A stretch of DNA of 64,000 nucleotides from positions 62,001-126,000 of the forward strand of contig NZ_RKQK01000003.1 of the NCBI RefSeq assembly GCF_003814915.1, read 5' to 3'. A program made the translations under genes and the position numbers. The stretch's first letter is position 1; every line of letters starts with the position of its first letter. Shown here in pieces: positions 1 through 8,639 of the stretch. Source of the stretch: Pacificibacter maritimus (GTDB lineage: Bacteria; Pseudomonadota; Alphaproteobacteria; Rhodobacterales; Rhodobacteraceae). A model generated the notes under the pieces. That model was given only the letters and a program-made list of their open reading frames with translations. It did not search any database and was not told where the DNA came from.

Positions 1-39
1 CAAAGAGTCTGACTTTAGCTTGAACCATGGACAATACAT

Positions 40-1020
40 ATGACCGACAAAGCCCAAGCGCCAGACCCTCATGGCGAAGAATTATCAGGTCAGGTCTCTG
101 ATGCTGTGATAGATAATTGGGTGGACACTAAAGCCCCTGCTTGGACGCGTCCCTATTTGCGCCTATCGCGCGCGGATCGCCCCATTGGCACATGGTTATT
201 GTTGCTGCCCTGCTGGTGGGGCGCGTTGCTTGCCGCATCGGCGCAGGGCACGCTGAGCCTGCGCACGGTTTGGATCATGATTGGATGTGCTTTGGGCGCA
301 TGGTTGATGCGTGGCGCTGGTTGCACATGGAATGATATTACAGATCGCGATTTCGATGCAAAAGTCGCCCGCACCAAAAGCCGCCCTCTGCCGTCAGGGC
401 AAGTGACCACCAAACAAGCGTTGGTCTGGATGGCAGTGCAATGCCTGATAGCGCTGGTTATTTTACTCAGCTTCGGCCCATTTGCGACCCTTTTGGGCGT
501 GGCGTCTTTGGCGCTTGTTGCGATCTACCCCTTCGCCAAACGATTTACATGGTGGCCGCAGGTTTTCTTGGGTCTGGCGTTCAACTGGGGCGCTTTGCTG
601 GCCTATGCAGCCGTGGCAGGCACACTGACGGCAGCCCCTGTGTTTTTGTATCTTTCAGGTATCGCATGGACGCTGTTTTACGATACGATTTATGCCCATC
701 AAGACAAAGAAGACGATGCCCTGATCGGAATCAAATCCACCGCACGACTCTTTGGTACCAATACAGCACAATGGCTGAAGCGCTTTTTGATCGTCTGCGT
801 GATTCTATTTGCGGCAGCCGTGATTGAAGCCCTGATCAATGGGTCGGTGTTATCGCTGATTGTGGCCATTGGTGGCGCTTGGGCGATGGGCTGGCATATG
901 ACTTGGCAACTCAGTCGCCTCGACATTGATGACCCGAAAATTTGCATGAAATTGTTCCGCGCCAATCGCGATACTGGCCTTTTGGCTGCGCTGTTTCTTG
1001 CCATTTCAATCTTCCTTTGA
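40..1020 (+). CDS. ubiA: 4-hydroxybenzoate polyprenyltransferase
   Basis: A 326-residue integral membrane protein that attaches the polyprenyl tail to 4-hydroxybenzoate in ubiquinone synthesis. Both aspartate-rich motifs of the UbiA family are visible: NDITDRDFD from residue 98 (Mg-diphosphate binding) and YDTIYAHQDKEDD from residue 214. The rest is mostly hydrophobic helices, as expected for the usual eight to nine membrane spans. The N-terminal ~45 residues are hydrophilic, and the length is close to the family norm. The ATG follows a weakly matched ribosome site. It is followed by the OmpA-domain gene on the same strand, with no obvious functional link. UbiA is distinguished from the second, HAD-fused UbiA homologue at 32982 by the absence of the HPxKxxRP motif. 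Confident family and function call. Confidence 0.93.
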   Translation: MTDKAQAPDPHGEELSGQVSDAVIDNWVDTKAPAWTRPYLRLSRADRPIGTWLLLLPCWWGALLAASAQGTLSLRTVWIMIGCALGAWLMRGAGCTWNDITDRDFDAKVARTKSRPLPSGQVTTKQALVWMAVQCLIALVILLSFGPFATLLGVASLALVAIYPFAKRFTWWPQVFLGLAFNWGALLAYAAVAGTLTAAPVFLYLSGIAWTLFYDTIYAHQDKEDDALIGIKSTARLFGTNTAQWLKRFLIVCVILFAAAVIEALINGSVLSLIVAIGGAWAMGWHMTWQLSRLDIDDPKICMKLFRANRDTGLLAALFLAISIFL

Positions 1021-1085
1021 TTGCAGCGCGCGCCAAGACCCCCTAAACATCACTGCACACGCGACAAAAGTTGGACATAAGCACG

Positions 1086-2954
1086 ATGCGCTTTTCTTCG
1101 ATACTGCCAGTCACCGGCGCTTTCGGTGCCGCTGCCATTCTATCCCTTGGGGCTGCCGCGATTGGTGCGAGCGCCATTCAAAACACATCCAAAAGCGCGG
1201 TTGCAGCGCAGTTGGAATTAGAGGGGTTTGATTGGGCCGAAGTTGAAGCAGACGGTCTGCAAGTGATCTTAACTGGCAATGCACCAAACGAAGCCGCACA
1301 GCTTGCAGCCCAACGTGCAGCGGGTCACGTTGTGGATGCCGCGCGTGTGATCAATGTCATGGCCATCGCAGAACAAGATGAAGTGCCAGCCCCACGTTTT
1401 TCCATTGAAATTCTGCGCAACGACCAAGGGATTTCCCTGATCGGTTTGGTGCCAAGCAATTGGGATCGGGAAAATTTTATCGCCACTTTGGAAAAGGCGA
1501 CAAAGGTTTCTGTCACAGATTTGCTAGAACACGCTGATTACGACACCCCAGAAACATGGGGTGCTGTGATGGGTTTTGGTGCGGATGCGATAGAACAATT
1601 GCCCCGTTCTAAAATATCACTGTCTGCCGATAAAGTGACCATAACCGCGCTTGCTGACAGTAAAGAACAAAAAGCCAGATTGGAGCGCATCCTACAGTCT
1701 GACACGCCCTTGGGCGTCACGTCAGAGATCGATATTTCATCGCCTCGCCCTGTTATCACGCCCTTTACAGCCCGATTTTTGATCGACGAAGAGGGCGCGC
1801 GGTTTGACGCCTGTACAGCAGAAACACCACAAGGCCACGCGCGCTTGCTGGCCGCTGCCAAAGCCTTGGGCGAAGAAGACCCGACATGTGTTGTGGGCCT
1901 CGGCGCACCCTCGACATCATGGGCCAGTGCAGTTGAAGCTGGCATGCGTGCCGTAAAAGAATTGGGTGGCGGATCAGTGACATTTACAGATGCAGATGTA
2001 TCTTTGATCGCACCCGAGGGCACGACAACATCCGTCATCGACCGCATTGCTGGCGATCTTGAAGCTTCGATGCCAGAAGAATTTTCTTTGCACACGTCTG
2101 TTCCAGCCAGCGCTGAGGCCACGGATGCAGAAGACGAACTTGAATTCATTGCGCTTCGATCCCCAGAAGGACAAGTACAGCTGCGCGGTCGCGTTGTCGA
2201 CGAGCGCAATCGTAGCGCGACAGAAGCGCTGGCTGGCGCTGCCTTTGGCGCACAAGCAGTCTATTCTGCCGTGCGTGTTGATGAAAATCTACCGCGCAAT
2301 TGGTCACTGCGGGTTTTGACATCTATCGATGTTTTAAGCCAATTGACCCAAGGCTCTGTGACCGTGACCAACGACAATATCGTGGTGCGCGGCCAAACGG
2401 GCGACCCTGCCGCGAAAACAGAAATAACGGGGTTGTTGTCATCACGTTTGGGGGAAACAGAGAACTTTGACATCGATGTCGAATATATGCGCAAGCTAGA
2501 TCCAATTTTGAACCTGCCGACACCGCAAAAATGTGTCGATGCGGCAAATGCGGCAATTGATAGCGGGAAAATCATCTTTGCACCGGGGTCGACCGATCTG
2601 GATTCATCCGCAGATAATACCCTTGATCGCATTGCGAAAGCTTTGGAAAACTGTGAGAATATGGAAATCGAAGTTGGCGGGCACACAGACAGCCAAGGTG
2701 GCGAAGGCATGAACCAACAACTCAGCCAAGCGCGCGCCAATTCTGTTGTGAATGCATTGATTGCCAGACGCGTTTTGGGGGTTAAACTCAGCTCAAAAGG
2801 CTACGGTGAAAGCGAACCTATCGCGGACAATGGCAGCGAAGAAGGGCGTGAAGCCAATCGTCGCATTGCCTTCAAATTGATTGACACGGACGCCCCAGTC
2901 GACGAAGACCCTACGGCAAATACCCAAGACGAGAACGAGGAAGAAGATGAATAG
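1086..2954 (+). CDS. OmpA-family protein with BON-like repeats
   Basis: An envelope protein of about 622 residues. An N-terminal hydrophobic segment (residues ~3-33) is a signal or anchor. Two or more BON-like alpha/beta stretches follow (e.g. around residues 45-110 and 265-320), and the last ~120 residues form a canonical OmpA/MotB-type peptidoglycan-binding domain with GHTDSQGG, NQQLSQARANSVV and the EANRRIAF arginine motif. An acidic tail ends the protein. I take the ATG at 1086; an in-frame TTG lies at 1071. The family tethers the outer membrane to peptidoglycan; the specific role is unknown. The stop overlaps the next gene by 8 nt, so the two are probably translationally coupled. Confidence 0.85.
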   Translation: MRFSSILPVTGAFGAAAILSLGAAAIGASAIQNTSKSAVAAQLELEGFDWAEVEADGLQVILTGNAPNEAAQLAAQRAAGHVVDAARVINVMAIAEQDEVPAPRFSIEILRNDQGISLIGLVPSNWDRENFIATLEKATKVSVTDLLEHADYDTPETWGAVMGFGADAIEQLPRSKISLSADKVTITALADSKEQKARLERILQSDTPLGVTSEIDISSPRPVITPFTARFLIDEEGARFDACTAETPQGHARLLAAAKALGEEDPTCVVGLGAPSTSWASAVEAGMRAVKELGGGSVTFTDADVSLIAPEGTTTSVIDRIAGDLEASMPEEFSLHTSVPASAEATDAEDELEFIALRSPEGQVQLRGRVVDERNRSATEALAGAAFGAQAVYSAVRVDENLPRNWSLRVLTSIDVLSQLTQGSVTVTNDNIVVRGQTGDPAAKTEITGLLSSRLGETENFDIDVEYMRKLDPILNLPTPQKCVDAANAAIDSGKIIFAPGSTDLDSSADNTLDRIAKALENCENMEIEVGGHTDSQGGEGMNQQLSQARANSVVNALIARRVLGVKLSSKGYGESEPIADNGSEEGREANRRIAFKLIDTDAPVDEDPTANTQDENEEEDE

Positions 2955-3273
2955 AACCGAACTTATTATCGCAACTGCGATCGTTCTTTTCATCGCCTTT
3001 TTGATGGGCTGGTTCACACATTGGTTGATCCACCGTTTTGTCCGCGTCGGCGATGCCGACATGTCTGATTTAGATACAATGGCGCAGCAATTGCACGAAG
3101 CAGAAGAACAGCGCGATCAGGCCGTGACCTATTACCAGCAGCGCGAATCTGAAATGACAAACCAGCAAACGCAAACCGAAGCCGAATTGAATGCCGCCAT
3201 GGAGGGGCTACGCGAAGCCCGTCACGAGGCCGAAGAATTGCGCGCCTATATCGAACGCCAAAGCGCCGAATAA
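2947..3273 (+). CDS. small membrane-anchored coiled-coil protein
   Basis: A 108-residue protein with one N-terminal transmembrane segment (residues ~6-28) followed by a highly charged, Glu/Gln-rich helical region to the end that looks like a coiled coil. It is not a family I recognise. The ATG lies inside the last codons of the OmpA-family gene (8-nt overlap), and longer upstream starts in this frame would overlap further, so the internal ATG is preferred. Position suggests an accessory protein to the OmpA-domain protein; that is inference from coupling only. Confidence 0.7.
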   Translation: MNRTELIIATAIVLFIAFLMGWFTHWLIHRFVRVGDADMSDLDTMAQQLHEAEEQRDQAVTYYQQRESEMTNQQTQTEAELNAAMEGLREARHEAEELRAYIERQSAE

Positions 3274-3295
3274 AAGCGCCCGCGCCTTGGCTTTT
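3272..3295. terminator. weak bidirectional terminator candidate
   Basis: AAAAGC at 3272-3277 pairs with GCTTTT at 3290-3295 across a 12-nt GC-rich loop, in the 31-nt gap between two convergent genes. The stem is only six pairs, so this is a weak call made mainly on position. Confidence 0.3.
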
Positions 3296-3304
3296 GCGTC
3301 ACGT

Positions 3305-3748
3305 TTACCAGCGCTTTAACGCATCTTCATCGCTGTTTTTGGCGCGCACCCAGTCGGTAGATTTACCATCCTTACTGACTTCTTTTTTCCAAAACGGTGC
3401 ACGTGATTTCAGGTAGTCCATCAAAAATTCAGCTGCTTCAAAAGCCTCAACACGGTGACGCCCAGCCGTGGCCACCATCATGATCTGTTCGCCAACTTTC
3501 AACGCACCATAGCGGTGGATGACCAAGCAATCGGTCAAAGACCAACGCGCACAGGCATCCTCGGCGATCTTGGCAATCGCAGTTTCGCACATGCCTGGAT
3601 AATGTTCGATTTCCATATGATCCAACTGGCCTGTGTCATCGCGCACAAGGCCCGTAAATGTCACAGTAGCACCTGTGTTGGTCGCGCGACCAAAGCCACG
3701 TAGTTCTGCGGCAAGATCGAAATCATCTGATTGTACAGAAACCCGCAT
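3305..3748 (-). CDS. moaE: molybdopterin synthase catalytic subunit
   Basis: A 147-residue MoaE, which inserts the two dithiolene sulfurs carried by MoaD into precursor Z (cPMP) to make molybdopterin. The family signatures are visible: EIEHYPGM near residue 43, the HRYG segment, GRHRVEAF, and the C-terminal KSRAPFWKKE block that carries the active-site lysines. Its start codon abuts the stop of moaD with no gap, as expected for the two subunits of one heterotetramer. It is last in the uvrC-pgsA-moaD-moaE operon. The modABC transporter lies 10 kb away. Confidence 0.95.
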   Translation of the reverse strand: MRVSVQSDDFDLAAELRGFGRATNTGATVTFTGLVRDDTGQLDHMEIEHYPGMCETAIAKIAEDACARWSLTDCLVIHRYGALKVGEQIMMVATAGRHRVEAFEAAEFLMDYLKSRAPFWKKEVSKDGKSTDWVRAKNSDEDALKRW

Positions 3749-4000
3749 TTACCCGCCTGTCATAGGTGGAAAAAACGCAACTTCGCCAACCCCAGCCAAA
3801 GGCGCATCGAAATAGGACAGTTCTTGATCCAATGCCACACGCAGACTGTCGAGATCGGAAAAGGCCAAAGCATATCGCGGGTCACGTGCCGTCAATTCAG
3901 ACACAAGATCCATCACAGTCGCGGCCTTGGTGTCGATTTCTTCGCGGGGCACACCAATACGTTCACGCACCCAAGCAAAGTAAACGACAGTGATCATCAC
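3749..4000 (-). CDS. moaD: molybdopterin synthase sulfur carrier subunit
   Basis: An 83-residue ubiquitin-fold protein ending in the diagnostic Gly-Gly (PPMTGG), whose C-terminal glycine is adenylated and thiocarboxylated before sulfur is handed to MoaE. The hydrophobic VAFFPP lead-in is typical. The start overlaps the end of pgsA by 4 nt and the stop abuts moaE. Confidence 0.93.
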   Translation of the reverse strand: MMITVVYFAWVRERIGVPREEIDTKAATVMDLVSELTARDPRYALAFSDLDSLRVALDQELSYFDAPLAGVGEVAFFPPMTGG

Positions 4001-4662
4001 GCATCCTCACGCAAATAGGGCATGGCTTTCATCAAATAATCCCCGCCCGACAAGACCGTCAGGATCGCAGCGATCCATAGCAAAATCACGCCACCGCCAT
4101 AGCTCAAAAACGCGCCGTAATAACTAACCTTTAGCCCTGTTTCATCGTCGATATCCCCAGCCAAGATGGCGTCCATCGTGGCCCCGTCCATACCGAATGT
4201 GCCCATACCAAGATAATGCGAAAACACCCCGTAAGAAAACAAAACGGCGATAGCGACCATTTGGGTCGTGGTTTTCCATTTCGCCAATTTGGTCACCTTC
4301 AACAGTCCAGCCGTTTCGCCCAAGAATTCGCGTAGGCCCGATACAAATGTTTCGCGCAGCAAGATAAAGGCCGAAGGTATGATAATCAGCGGCGCGGGGC
4401 CAAAGTTCATTGCCAAGACGGCAATCGCCGTAATCACCATCGCCTTATCTGCGATAGGATCAAGCATTGCGCCGAATTTGCTCATCTGTTGCCACTTGCG
4501 GGCCAGATAACCATCAAACCAATCGGTAAGCGATGCGCCCCCGAACAGAATGAGGGCCACCCAATCAGAGACAGGATGCGGTAAAAATAGAAAGGCGAGC
4601 GCGACTGCGGGCGCGCAAAGCAGCCTGAAGACGGTAAGTATATTTGGGATGTTCCATGTCAT
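3997..4662 (-). CDS. pgsA: CDP-diacylglycerol--glycerol-3-phosphate 3-phosphatidyltransferase
   Basis: A 221-residue membrane enzyme making phosphatidylglycerol phosphate, the first committed step to PG and cardiolipin. The complete CDP-alcohol phosphotransferase signature is present, with D47, D50, G51, A54, R55, G64, D68 and D72 in the order DxxDGxxARx8Gx3Dx3D. Hydrophobic helices surround it. It sits 18 nt after uvrC and overlaps moaD by 4 nt; the uvrC-pgsA neighbourhood is common in proteobacteria. Confidence 0.93.
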   Translation of the reverse strand: MTWNIPNILTVFRLLCAPAVALAFLFLPHPVSDWVALILFGGASLTDWFDGYLARKWQQMSKFGAMLDPIADKAMVITAIAVLAMNFGPAPLIIIPSAFILLRETFVSGLREFLGETAGLLKVTKLAKWKTTTQMVAIAVLFSYGVFSHYLGMGTFGMDGATMDAILAGDIDDETGLKVSYYGAFLSYGGGVILLWIAAILTVLSGGDYLMKAMPYLREDA

Positions 4663-4680
4663 AAATCTACCTTTACCCGT

Positions 4681-6573
4681 TCAGTCGCCCGCATGGAAGA
4701 AGTCATAGATAGTTTGTGCCACACGATCCGAAATTCCTTCAACTGTTTTTAAGTCTGCCAAGTTGGCGCGGGCCACGGCTTTGGCCGACCCGAAATGTGC
4801 CAAAAGCGCGCGTTTGCGCGTTGCACCGACACCTGGCACGCCATCAAGCGGGCTAGACACAAAGGCTTTTGACCGCTTTGCACGGTGGGTGCCAATGGCA
4901 AATCTGTGCACCTCATCGCGGATGCGTTGAATGAAATAGAGCACAGGATCATTGCGCTGCAAAGCTATAGGGCGTTTGCCTGTGCGGTGGAATTCCTCTT
5001 TGCCGTGATCGCGAAACTCGCCTTTGGCCACACCCACCATCGGAATATCGGCCACGCCCAGTTCGTCCATGATTTCTTGCACAGCAGAGACCTGCCCTGC
5101 CCCGCCATCAATCAACAGCAAGCTGGGCCAAGTGTCGCCTTTGCGGTCGGGGTCGTCTTTAAGCAGGCGCTTGAAACGCCGTGTCATGACTTCTTTCATC
5201 ATGCCAAAATCATCGCCCGGCGTCAGCTCTGTGTCTTTGATATTAAACTTGCGGTATTGGGATTTGATAAAGCCTTCAGGCCCTGCCACGATCATCGCAC
5301 CCACAGCATGCGCGCCTTGGATATGCGAGTTGTCGTAGGCTTCAATCCGTGTGGGCATTTTGGGAAGGTCAAAGGCCTCAGCCACACCTTTGAGCAGTTT
5401 GGTTTGGGCGGCGCTTTCTGACATTTTACGCCCGAGACTTTCACGGGCATTGCGCAGAGCAAAGGTCACCAGTTCGGATTTTTCGCCCCTTTGTGGATGA
5501 ATAATCTCAACTTTTTTACCGAGTTTGCCACTCAGCGCGTCTTGCATCAGGTCCATATCTTCGATGCCATGGGATAAGATCAATTGCTTTGGCGGTTGTT
5601 TTTGATCGTAAAACTGGCCGATAAAAGCGGTCAGAACTTCGCTGGCATTGTTATCTGCGGCGATGCGAGGATAAAAATCACGGTTGCCCCAGTTTTGATT
5701 GGCGCGAATGAAAAACACCTGAACGCAGGCCTGCCCGCCTTCCATATGCAAGCCGATTACATCAGCTTCGGTGACTGTTTGCGGGTTGATCCCTTGAGCG
5801 GTTTGCACTTGGGTCATCGCCTTGATGCGGTCACGCAGGGCTGCTGCGCGTTCAAATTCCATCGCCTCTGAGGCGGCATGCATCTGTGCGGCCAAACGTT
5901 GCTGCATGCCTTTGTCTTTGCCTTGCAAAAACTTTTCGGCGTCATTGACCATTTCCATATATTCAGCTTGCGAAATTTTACCAACACAGGGCGCAGTGCA
6001 GCGTTTGATTTGATACTGCAAACAGGGCCGTGTGCGCCCTTCAAATTCGCTGTTCGAACAGTTGCGCAACAAGAACACCCGCTCAAGATGATGCAAGGTG
6101 CGGTTCACCGCTCCGACAGATGCAAAGGGGCCGTAGTAGGATGCTTTGCGGGATTTTTTACCGCGATGTTTGCTGATCTGAGGAAAGTCATGGTCTTTTG
6201 AAACCATGATATTTGGAAAACTTTTGTCATCGCGTAACAACACATTGTATCGCGGCTTGAGCTGTTTGATGAGATTTTGTTCCAACAAAAGCGCTTCGGT
6301 CTCAGTGCTGGTGGTCAAGAACATCATCTGACTGGTTTCAGAGATCATCCGTGCAATCCGCGCCGAATGGCCACTGGGGCGCGCATAATTGGACACTCGA
6401 TTTTTCAGATGGCGCGCTTTGCCGACATAGAGCACATTATGTTCAGGATCGAGCATCCGGTACACCCCGGGAGAACCATCGATAAGACGCAAATACCCTT
6501 CAATCACTTTGTGACCTTTGGGGATGTTTTTGGCCAAGGTGTTCGGCGACTGATCTTGTGTGTTTTCTGTCAT
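4681..6573 (-). CDS. uvrC: excinuclease ABC subunit C
   Basis: A 630-residue UvrC, which makes the dual incisions around bulky DNA lesions after UvrAB loading. Visible domains in order: GIY-YIG nuclease (GVYRM and LYVGKA, residues ~35-110, for the 3' incision), a Cys-rich segment around residues 170-200, a UVR helical hairpin (~225-265) that contacts UvrB, the RNase H-like 5' nuclease region (~370-560), and C-terminal helix-hairpin-helix DNA-binding motifs (~575-625, GVPGVGATRKRALL). Length is normal. It is the first gene of the uvrC-pgsA-moaD-moaE operon; a 332-nt non-coding region with a perfect DnaA box lies upstream. Confidence 0.96.
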   Translation of the reverse strand: MTENTQDQSPNTLAKNIPKGHKVIEGYLRLIDGSPGVYRMLDPEHNVLYVGKARHLKNRVSNYARPSGHSARIARMISETSQMMFLTTSTETEALLLEQNLIKQLKPRYNVLLRDDKSFPNIMVSKDHDFPQISKHRGKKSRKASYYGPFASVGAVNRTLHHLERVFLLRNCSNSEFEGRTRPCLQYQIKRCTAPCVGKISQAEYMEMVNDAEKFLQGKDKGMQQRLAAQMHAASEAMEFERAAALRDRIKAMTQVQTAQGINPQTVTEADVIGLHMEGGQACVQVFFIRANQNWGNRDFYPRIAADNNASEVLTAFIGQFYDQKQPPKQLILSHGIEDMDLMQDALSGKLGKKVEIIHPQRGEKSELVTFALRNARESLGRKMSESAAQTKLLKGVAEAFDLPKMPTRIEAYDNSHIQGAHAVGAMIVAGPEGFIKSQYRKFNIKDTELTPGDDFGMMKEVMTRRFKRLLKDDPDRKGDTWPSLLLIDGGAGQVSAVQEIMDELGVADIPMVGVAKGEFRDHGKEEFHRTGKRPIALQRNDPVLYFIQRIRDEVHRFAIGTHRAKRSKAFVSSPLDGVPGVGATRKRALLAHFGSAKAVARANLADLKTVEGISDRVAQTIYDFFHAGD

Positions 6574-6905
6574 AGGCTTTTGTCTGTGATTCCCATGTTG
6601 GCTGCAACCTTATGGCAGGGAGAACAAGAGGAAACAAATCCACTGTTTCTGTGGATAACCCTGAAGATAACTCTGGTGGAAGCTGAGTTTTCCCTTTGTT
6701 TTAAGCAATTTCGCCCATGTGCTCAAAAATTAAGCACCAAACTAAGGCGCTGTTTTAAAAGGATATTTTTTATCACCATACATCAAATCATTGATTTATT
6801 TACATTTTGTTTACATTCAAGGCAGCCAAGCCTGCGCGGTGCACAACTTTTGCGGTAAAACAAAACGGAAAGCACTCCGCGCCGCGGCGAGCACAAAAGG
6901 TGACG
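6574..6905. promoter_or_regulatory. non-coding region upstream of uvrC with DnaA box and repeats
   Basis: I see no credible gene in this 332-nt stretch. It holds a consensus DnaA box (TGTGGATAA on the plus strand at 6650-6658), a small inverted repeat GTGCT/AGCAC (6719-6723 with 6733-6737), an AT-rich part with ATCAA-N4-TTGAT (6782-6795), and two copies of TTTACATT (6799-6806 and 6810-6817) exactly 11 bp apart, one helical turn. It must contain the uvrC operon promoter, reading leftwards, and any 3' UTR beyond the previous transcript. An origin of replication is not supported: only one DnaA box is seen and no origin-linked genes flank it. Confidence 0.45.
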
Positions 6906-7661
6906 TTACGACAGGTGTTGTCCACCATCCGTGCACAATAGCTGCCCTGTGACCGATACTGCATCTATAAAATACCCCAAAGCAGCGGTGATATCGGCTG
7001 GATCAGCCCCCCGTCCCAACAGGGTTCCTGCACGTTCGGCTGCGAAGTCTTCTGGGCTTTGATGCGCCCCTTGCAAGGTTGGGCCTGGTCCGATTGCATT
7101 GACGCGAATATGGGGTGCCAAAGCCATTGCAGAAGTCTGGGTAAAGGCCCAAAGGCCCATTTTCGCAACTGTGTAACTTAGAAAATCAGCAGTCAAATTG
7201 CGCACGCGCTGATCGATCATATTGACCACCAGCCCCGTTGAAATGGGTTCCCCCGCCGCATCCGTAGCCCCTTTGGGCAGCTGCGCAGCAAAGAATTGGG
7301 TCAAAACCACGGGCGCGCGCAGATTGCTTTCGATGTGGCGGTCCCAACTGTCGCGGGTCGCCGTATCGAAGGTGTCGTTTTCAAAAATAGACGCATTGTT
7401 GACCAGCAGCGTCAAAGGCCCACCAAGAGCATTTGCAGCACGATCGATCAAGGACGTGGTTTCAGCTTCGACCAAGAGATCCGCTTGCAGGGCGCAGGCA
7501 TTTACGCCAAGTGAACGCAACTCACCCACAACAGATTCAGCCTCGTCATGTGAGCTGGCATAGTGAACAGCCACATCATATCCGCGTTGCCCCAAATACA
7601 GGGCAATGGCGCGGCCAATCCGTTTTCCTGCGCCTGTCACAAGTGCTTTTTGATCGCCCAT
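6906..7661 (-). CDS. SDR-family oxidoreductase, pteridine-reductase (PTR1/FolM)-like
   Basis: A 251-residue short-chain dehydrogenase/reductase. The nucleotide-binding motif is TGAGKRIG (residues 9-16), where an Arg replaces the usual middle Gly; this change is characteristic of pteridine reductases. NNAS is at 88-91, the catalytic YTVAK at Y163/K167, and the usual catalytic Ser region reads NMIDQR with Asp150, as in PTR1 and FolM, rather than Ser. From family knowledge these enzymes reduce dihydrobiopterin, dihydrofolate or dihydromonapterin with NADPH, but the substrate here is inferred. It is the last gene of the operon starting with the S49 peptidase, 9 nt after the antiporter. A generic SDR role cannot be excluded. 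Confidence 0.7.
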   Translation of the reverse strand: MGDQKALVTGAGKRIGRAIALYLGQRGYDVAVHYASSHDEAESVVGELRSLGVNACALQADLLVEAETTSLIDRAANALGGPLTLLVNNASIFENDTFDTATRDSWDRHIESNLRAPVVLTQFFAAQLPKGATDAAGEPISTGLVVNMIDQRVRNLTADFLSYTVAKMGLWAFTQTSAMALAPHIRVNAIGPGPTLQGAHQSPEDFAAERAGTLLGRGADPADITAALGYFIDAVSVTGQLLCTDGGQHLS

Positions 7662-7670
7662 ACCTACCTC

Positions 7671-8639
7671 TTATATCAAGACACTGACGACATAGACCAC
7701 ATAGAGCGCTGTGAAGATCGCCCCCCAAATGCGGGTGATGTTGATCCGCTTGAGAACAAACACCCCCAAAAGTAATGAGGAAGCGAGCATGATCCAAATA
7801 TCAAAGTGCATTAATTCAGGTTCAACAGGCAGATTGCCCACAAGGCTGGAAACGCCGATAATGCCCAAAAGGTTGAACATATTGGACCCGATGACATTGC
7901 CGAAAGCGACATCAGCCTGTTTGCGCAAAGCGGCCATAACCGTGGTCGCAAGCTCAGGCAAGGACGTACCGATTGCGACCAATGTGAGCCCAATTACAGT
8001 TTCAGAAACCCCAAAATCACGGGCGATATTGGTCGAAGCATTGACCAAAAGTTCTGCACCGATTGGCAAGCCAATGAGACCAGCAATGAGGAAAGCGATG
8101 ATTTTCCACCACGGCAAATCAGGATCAGCACCTTCTAGGTCCTCGATATCGACATCCTCAAGCGGTGCGTTTTGAAGGGCGTTCGCATCGCGCTTATGGC
8201 AACGCGCAGCATAAACGGCATGGCCCAGCATGGCAGCCAAGGCCGCCAATAAGATCAATCCTGATACCCATGTGAAGCTGCCAAAGAAAGCCAAGCCAAT
8301 GAACAGGGCTGTGGCCGCAATCATTTGCAAATAGCTGGCACGGGTCGAATTATCGACAACATGCAAGGCCGTGATCATCGCAGGGATCCCCATAACCAAT
8401 AACACATTGGCGGTGTTGGACCCGATCACATTGCCCAAAGCAAGGCCAGGCACGCCTTCATGAATCGCAGATAGCGAGATCAACAATTCAGGCGCAGATG
8501 TCCCAAACGCAACGATGGTCAAGCTCACGAAGAGAGCGGGTATACCCACCCGCAGCGAAAGATTCACGGCGCCACGCACCAATGCATCGCCAGCCAACAA
8601 CAACAAAACTAAGCCTACAGCGGCCAGAAGAAGATCCAT
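7671..8639 (-). CDS. calcium/sodium antiporter (CaCA family, YrbG-like)
   Basis: A 322-residue membrane transporter with the two inverted alpha-repeats of the Ca2+/cation antiporter superfamily: FGTSAPELLISLSA...GNVIGSN around residues 44-80 and IGTSLPELATTV...GNVIGSN around 228-262. About ten hydrophobic helices are seen, with a hydrophilic cytoplasmic loop rich in Asp/Glu near residues 155-175. It probably exports Ca2+ in exchange for Na+ or H+. The start overlaps the upstream 55-residue gene by 1 nt; the SDR gene begins 9 nt downstream. Confidence 0.88.
   Translation of the reverse strand: MDLLLAAVGLVLLLLAGDALVRGAVNLSLRVGIPALFVSLTIVAFGTSAPELLISLSAIHEGVPGLALGNVIGSNTANVLLVMGIPAMITALHVVDNSTRASYLQMIAATALFIGLAFFGSFTWVSGLILLAALAAMLGHAVYAARCHKRDANALQNAPLEDVDIEDLEGADPDLPWWKIIAFLIAGLIGLPIGAELLVNASTNIARDFGVSETVIGLTLVAIGTSLPELATTVMAALRKQADVAFGNVIGSNMFNLLGIIGVSSLVGNLPVEPELMHFDIWIMLASSLLLGVFVLKRINITRIWGAIFTALYVVYVVSVLI

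Noticed and set aside
1538-2209. 223-residue minus-strand ORF
   Set aside because: Antisense to the OmpA-family gene; Ser/Pro/Ala-rich shadow typical of opposite-frame reading.
6277-6858. 193-residue plus-strand ORF entering the uvrC upstream region
   Set aside because: Over half is antisense to uvrC; the remainder has no domain, and the non-coding part contains repeats and a DnaA box.
6574-6905. Replication origin
   Set aside because: Only one DnaA box; no dnaA, hemE, parAB, gidA or other origin-linked genes nearby.
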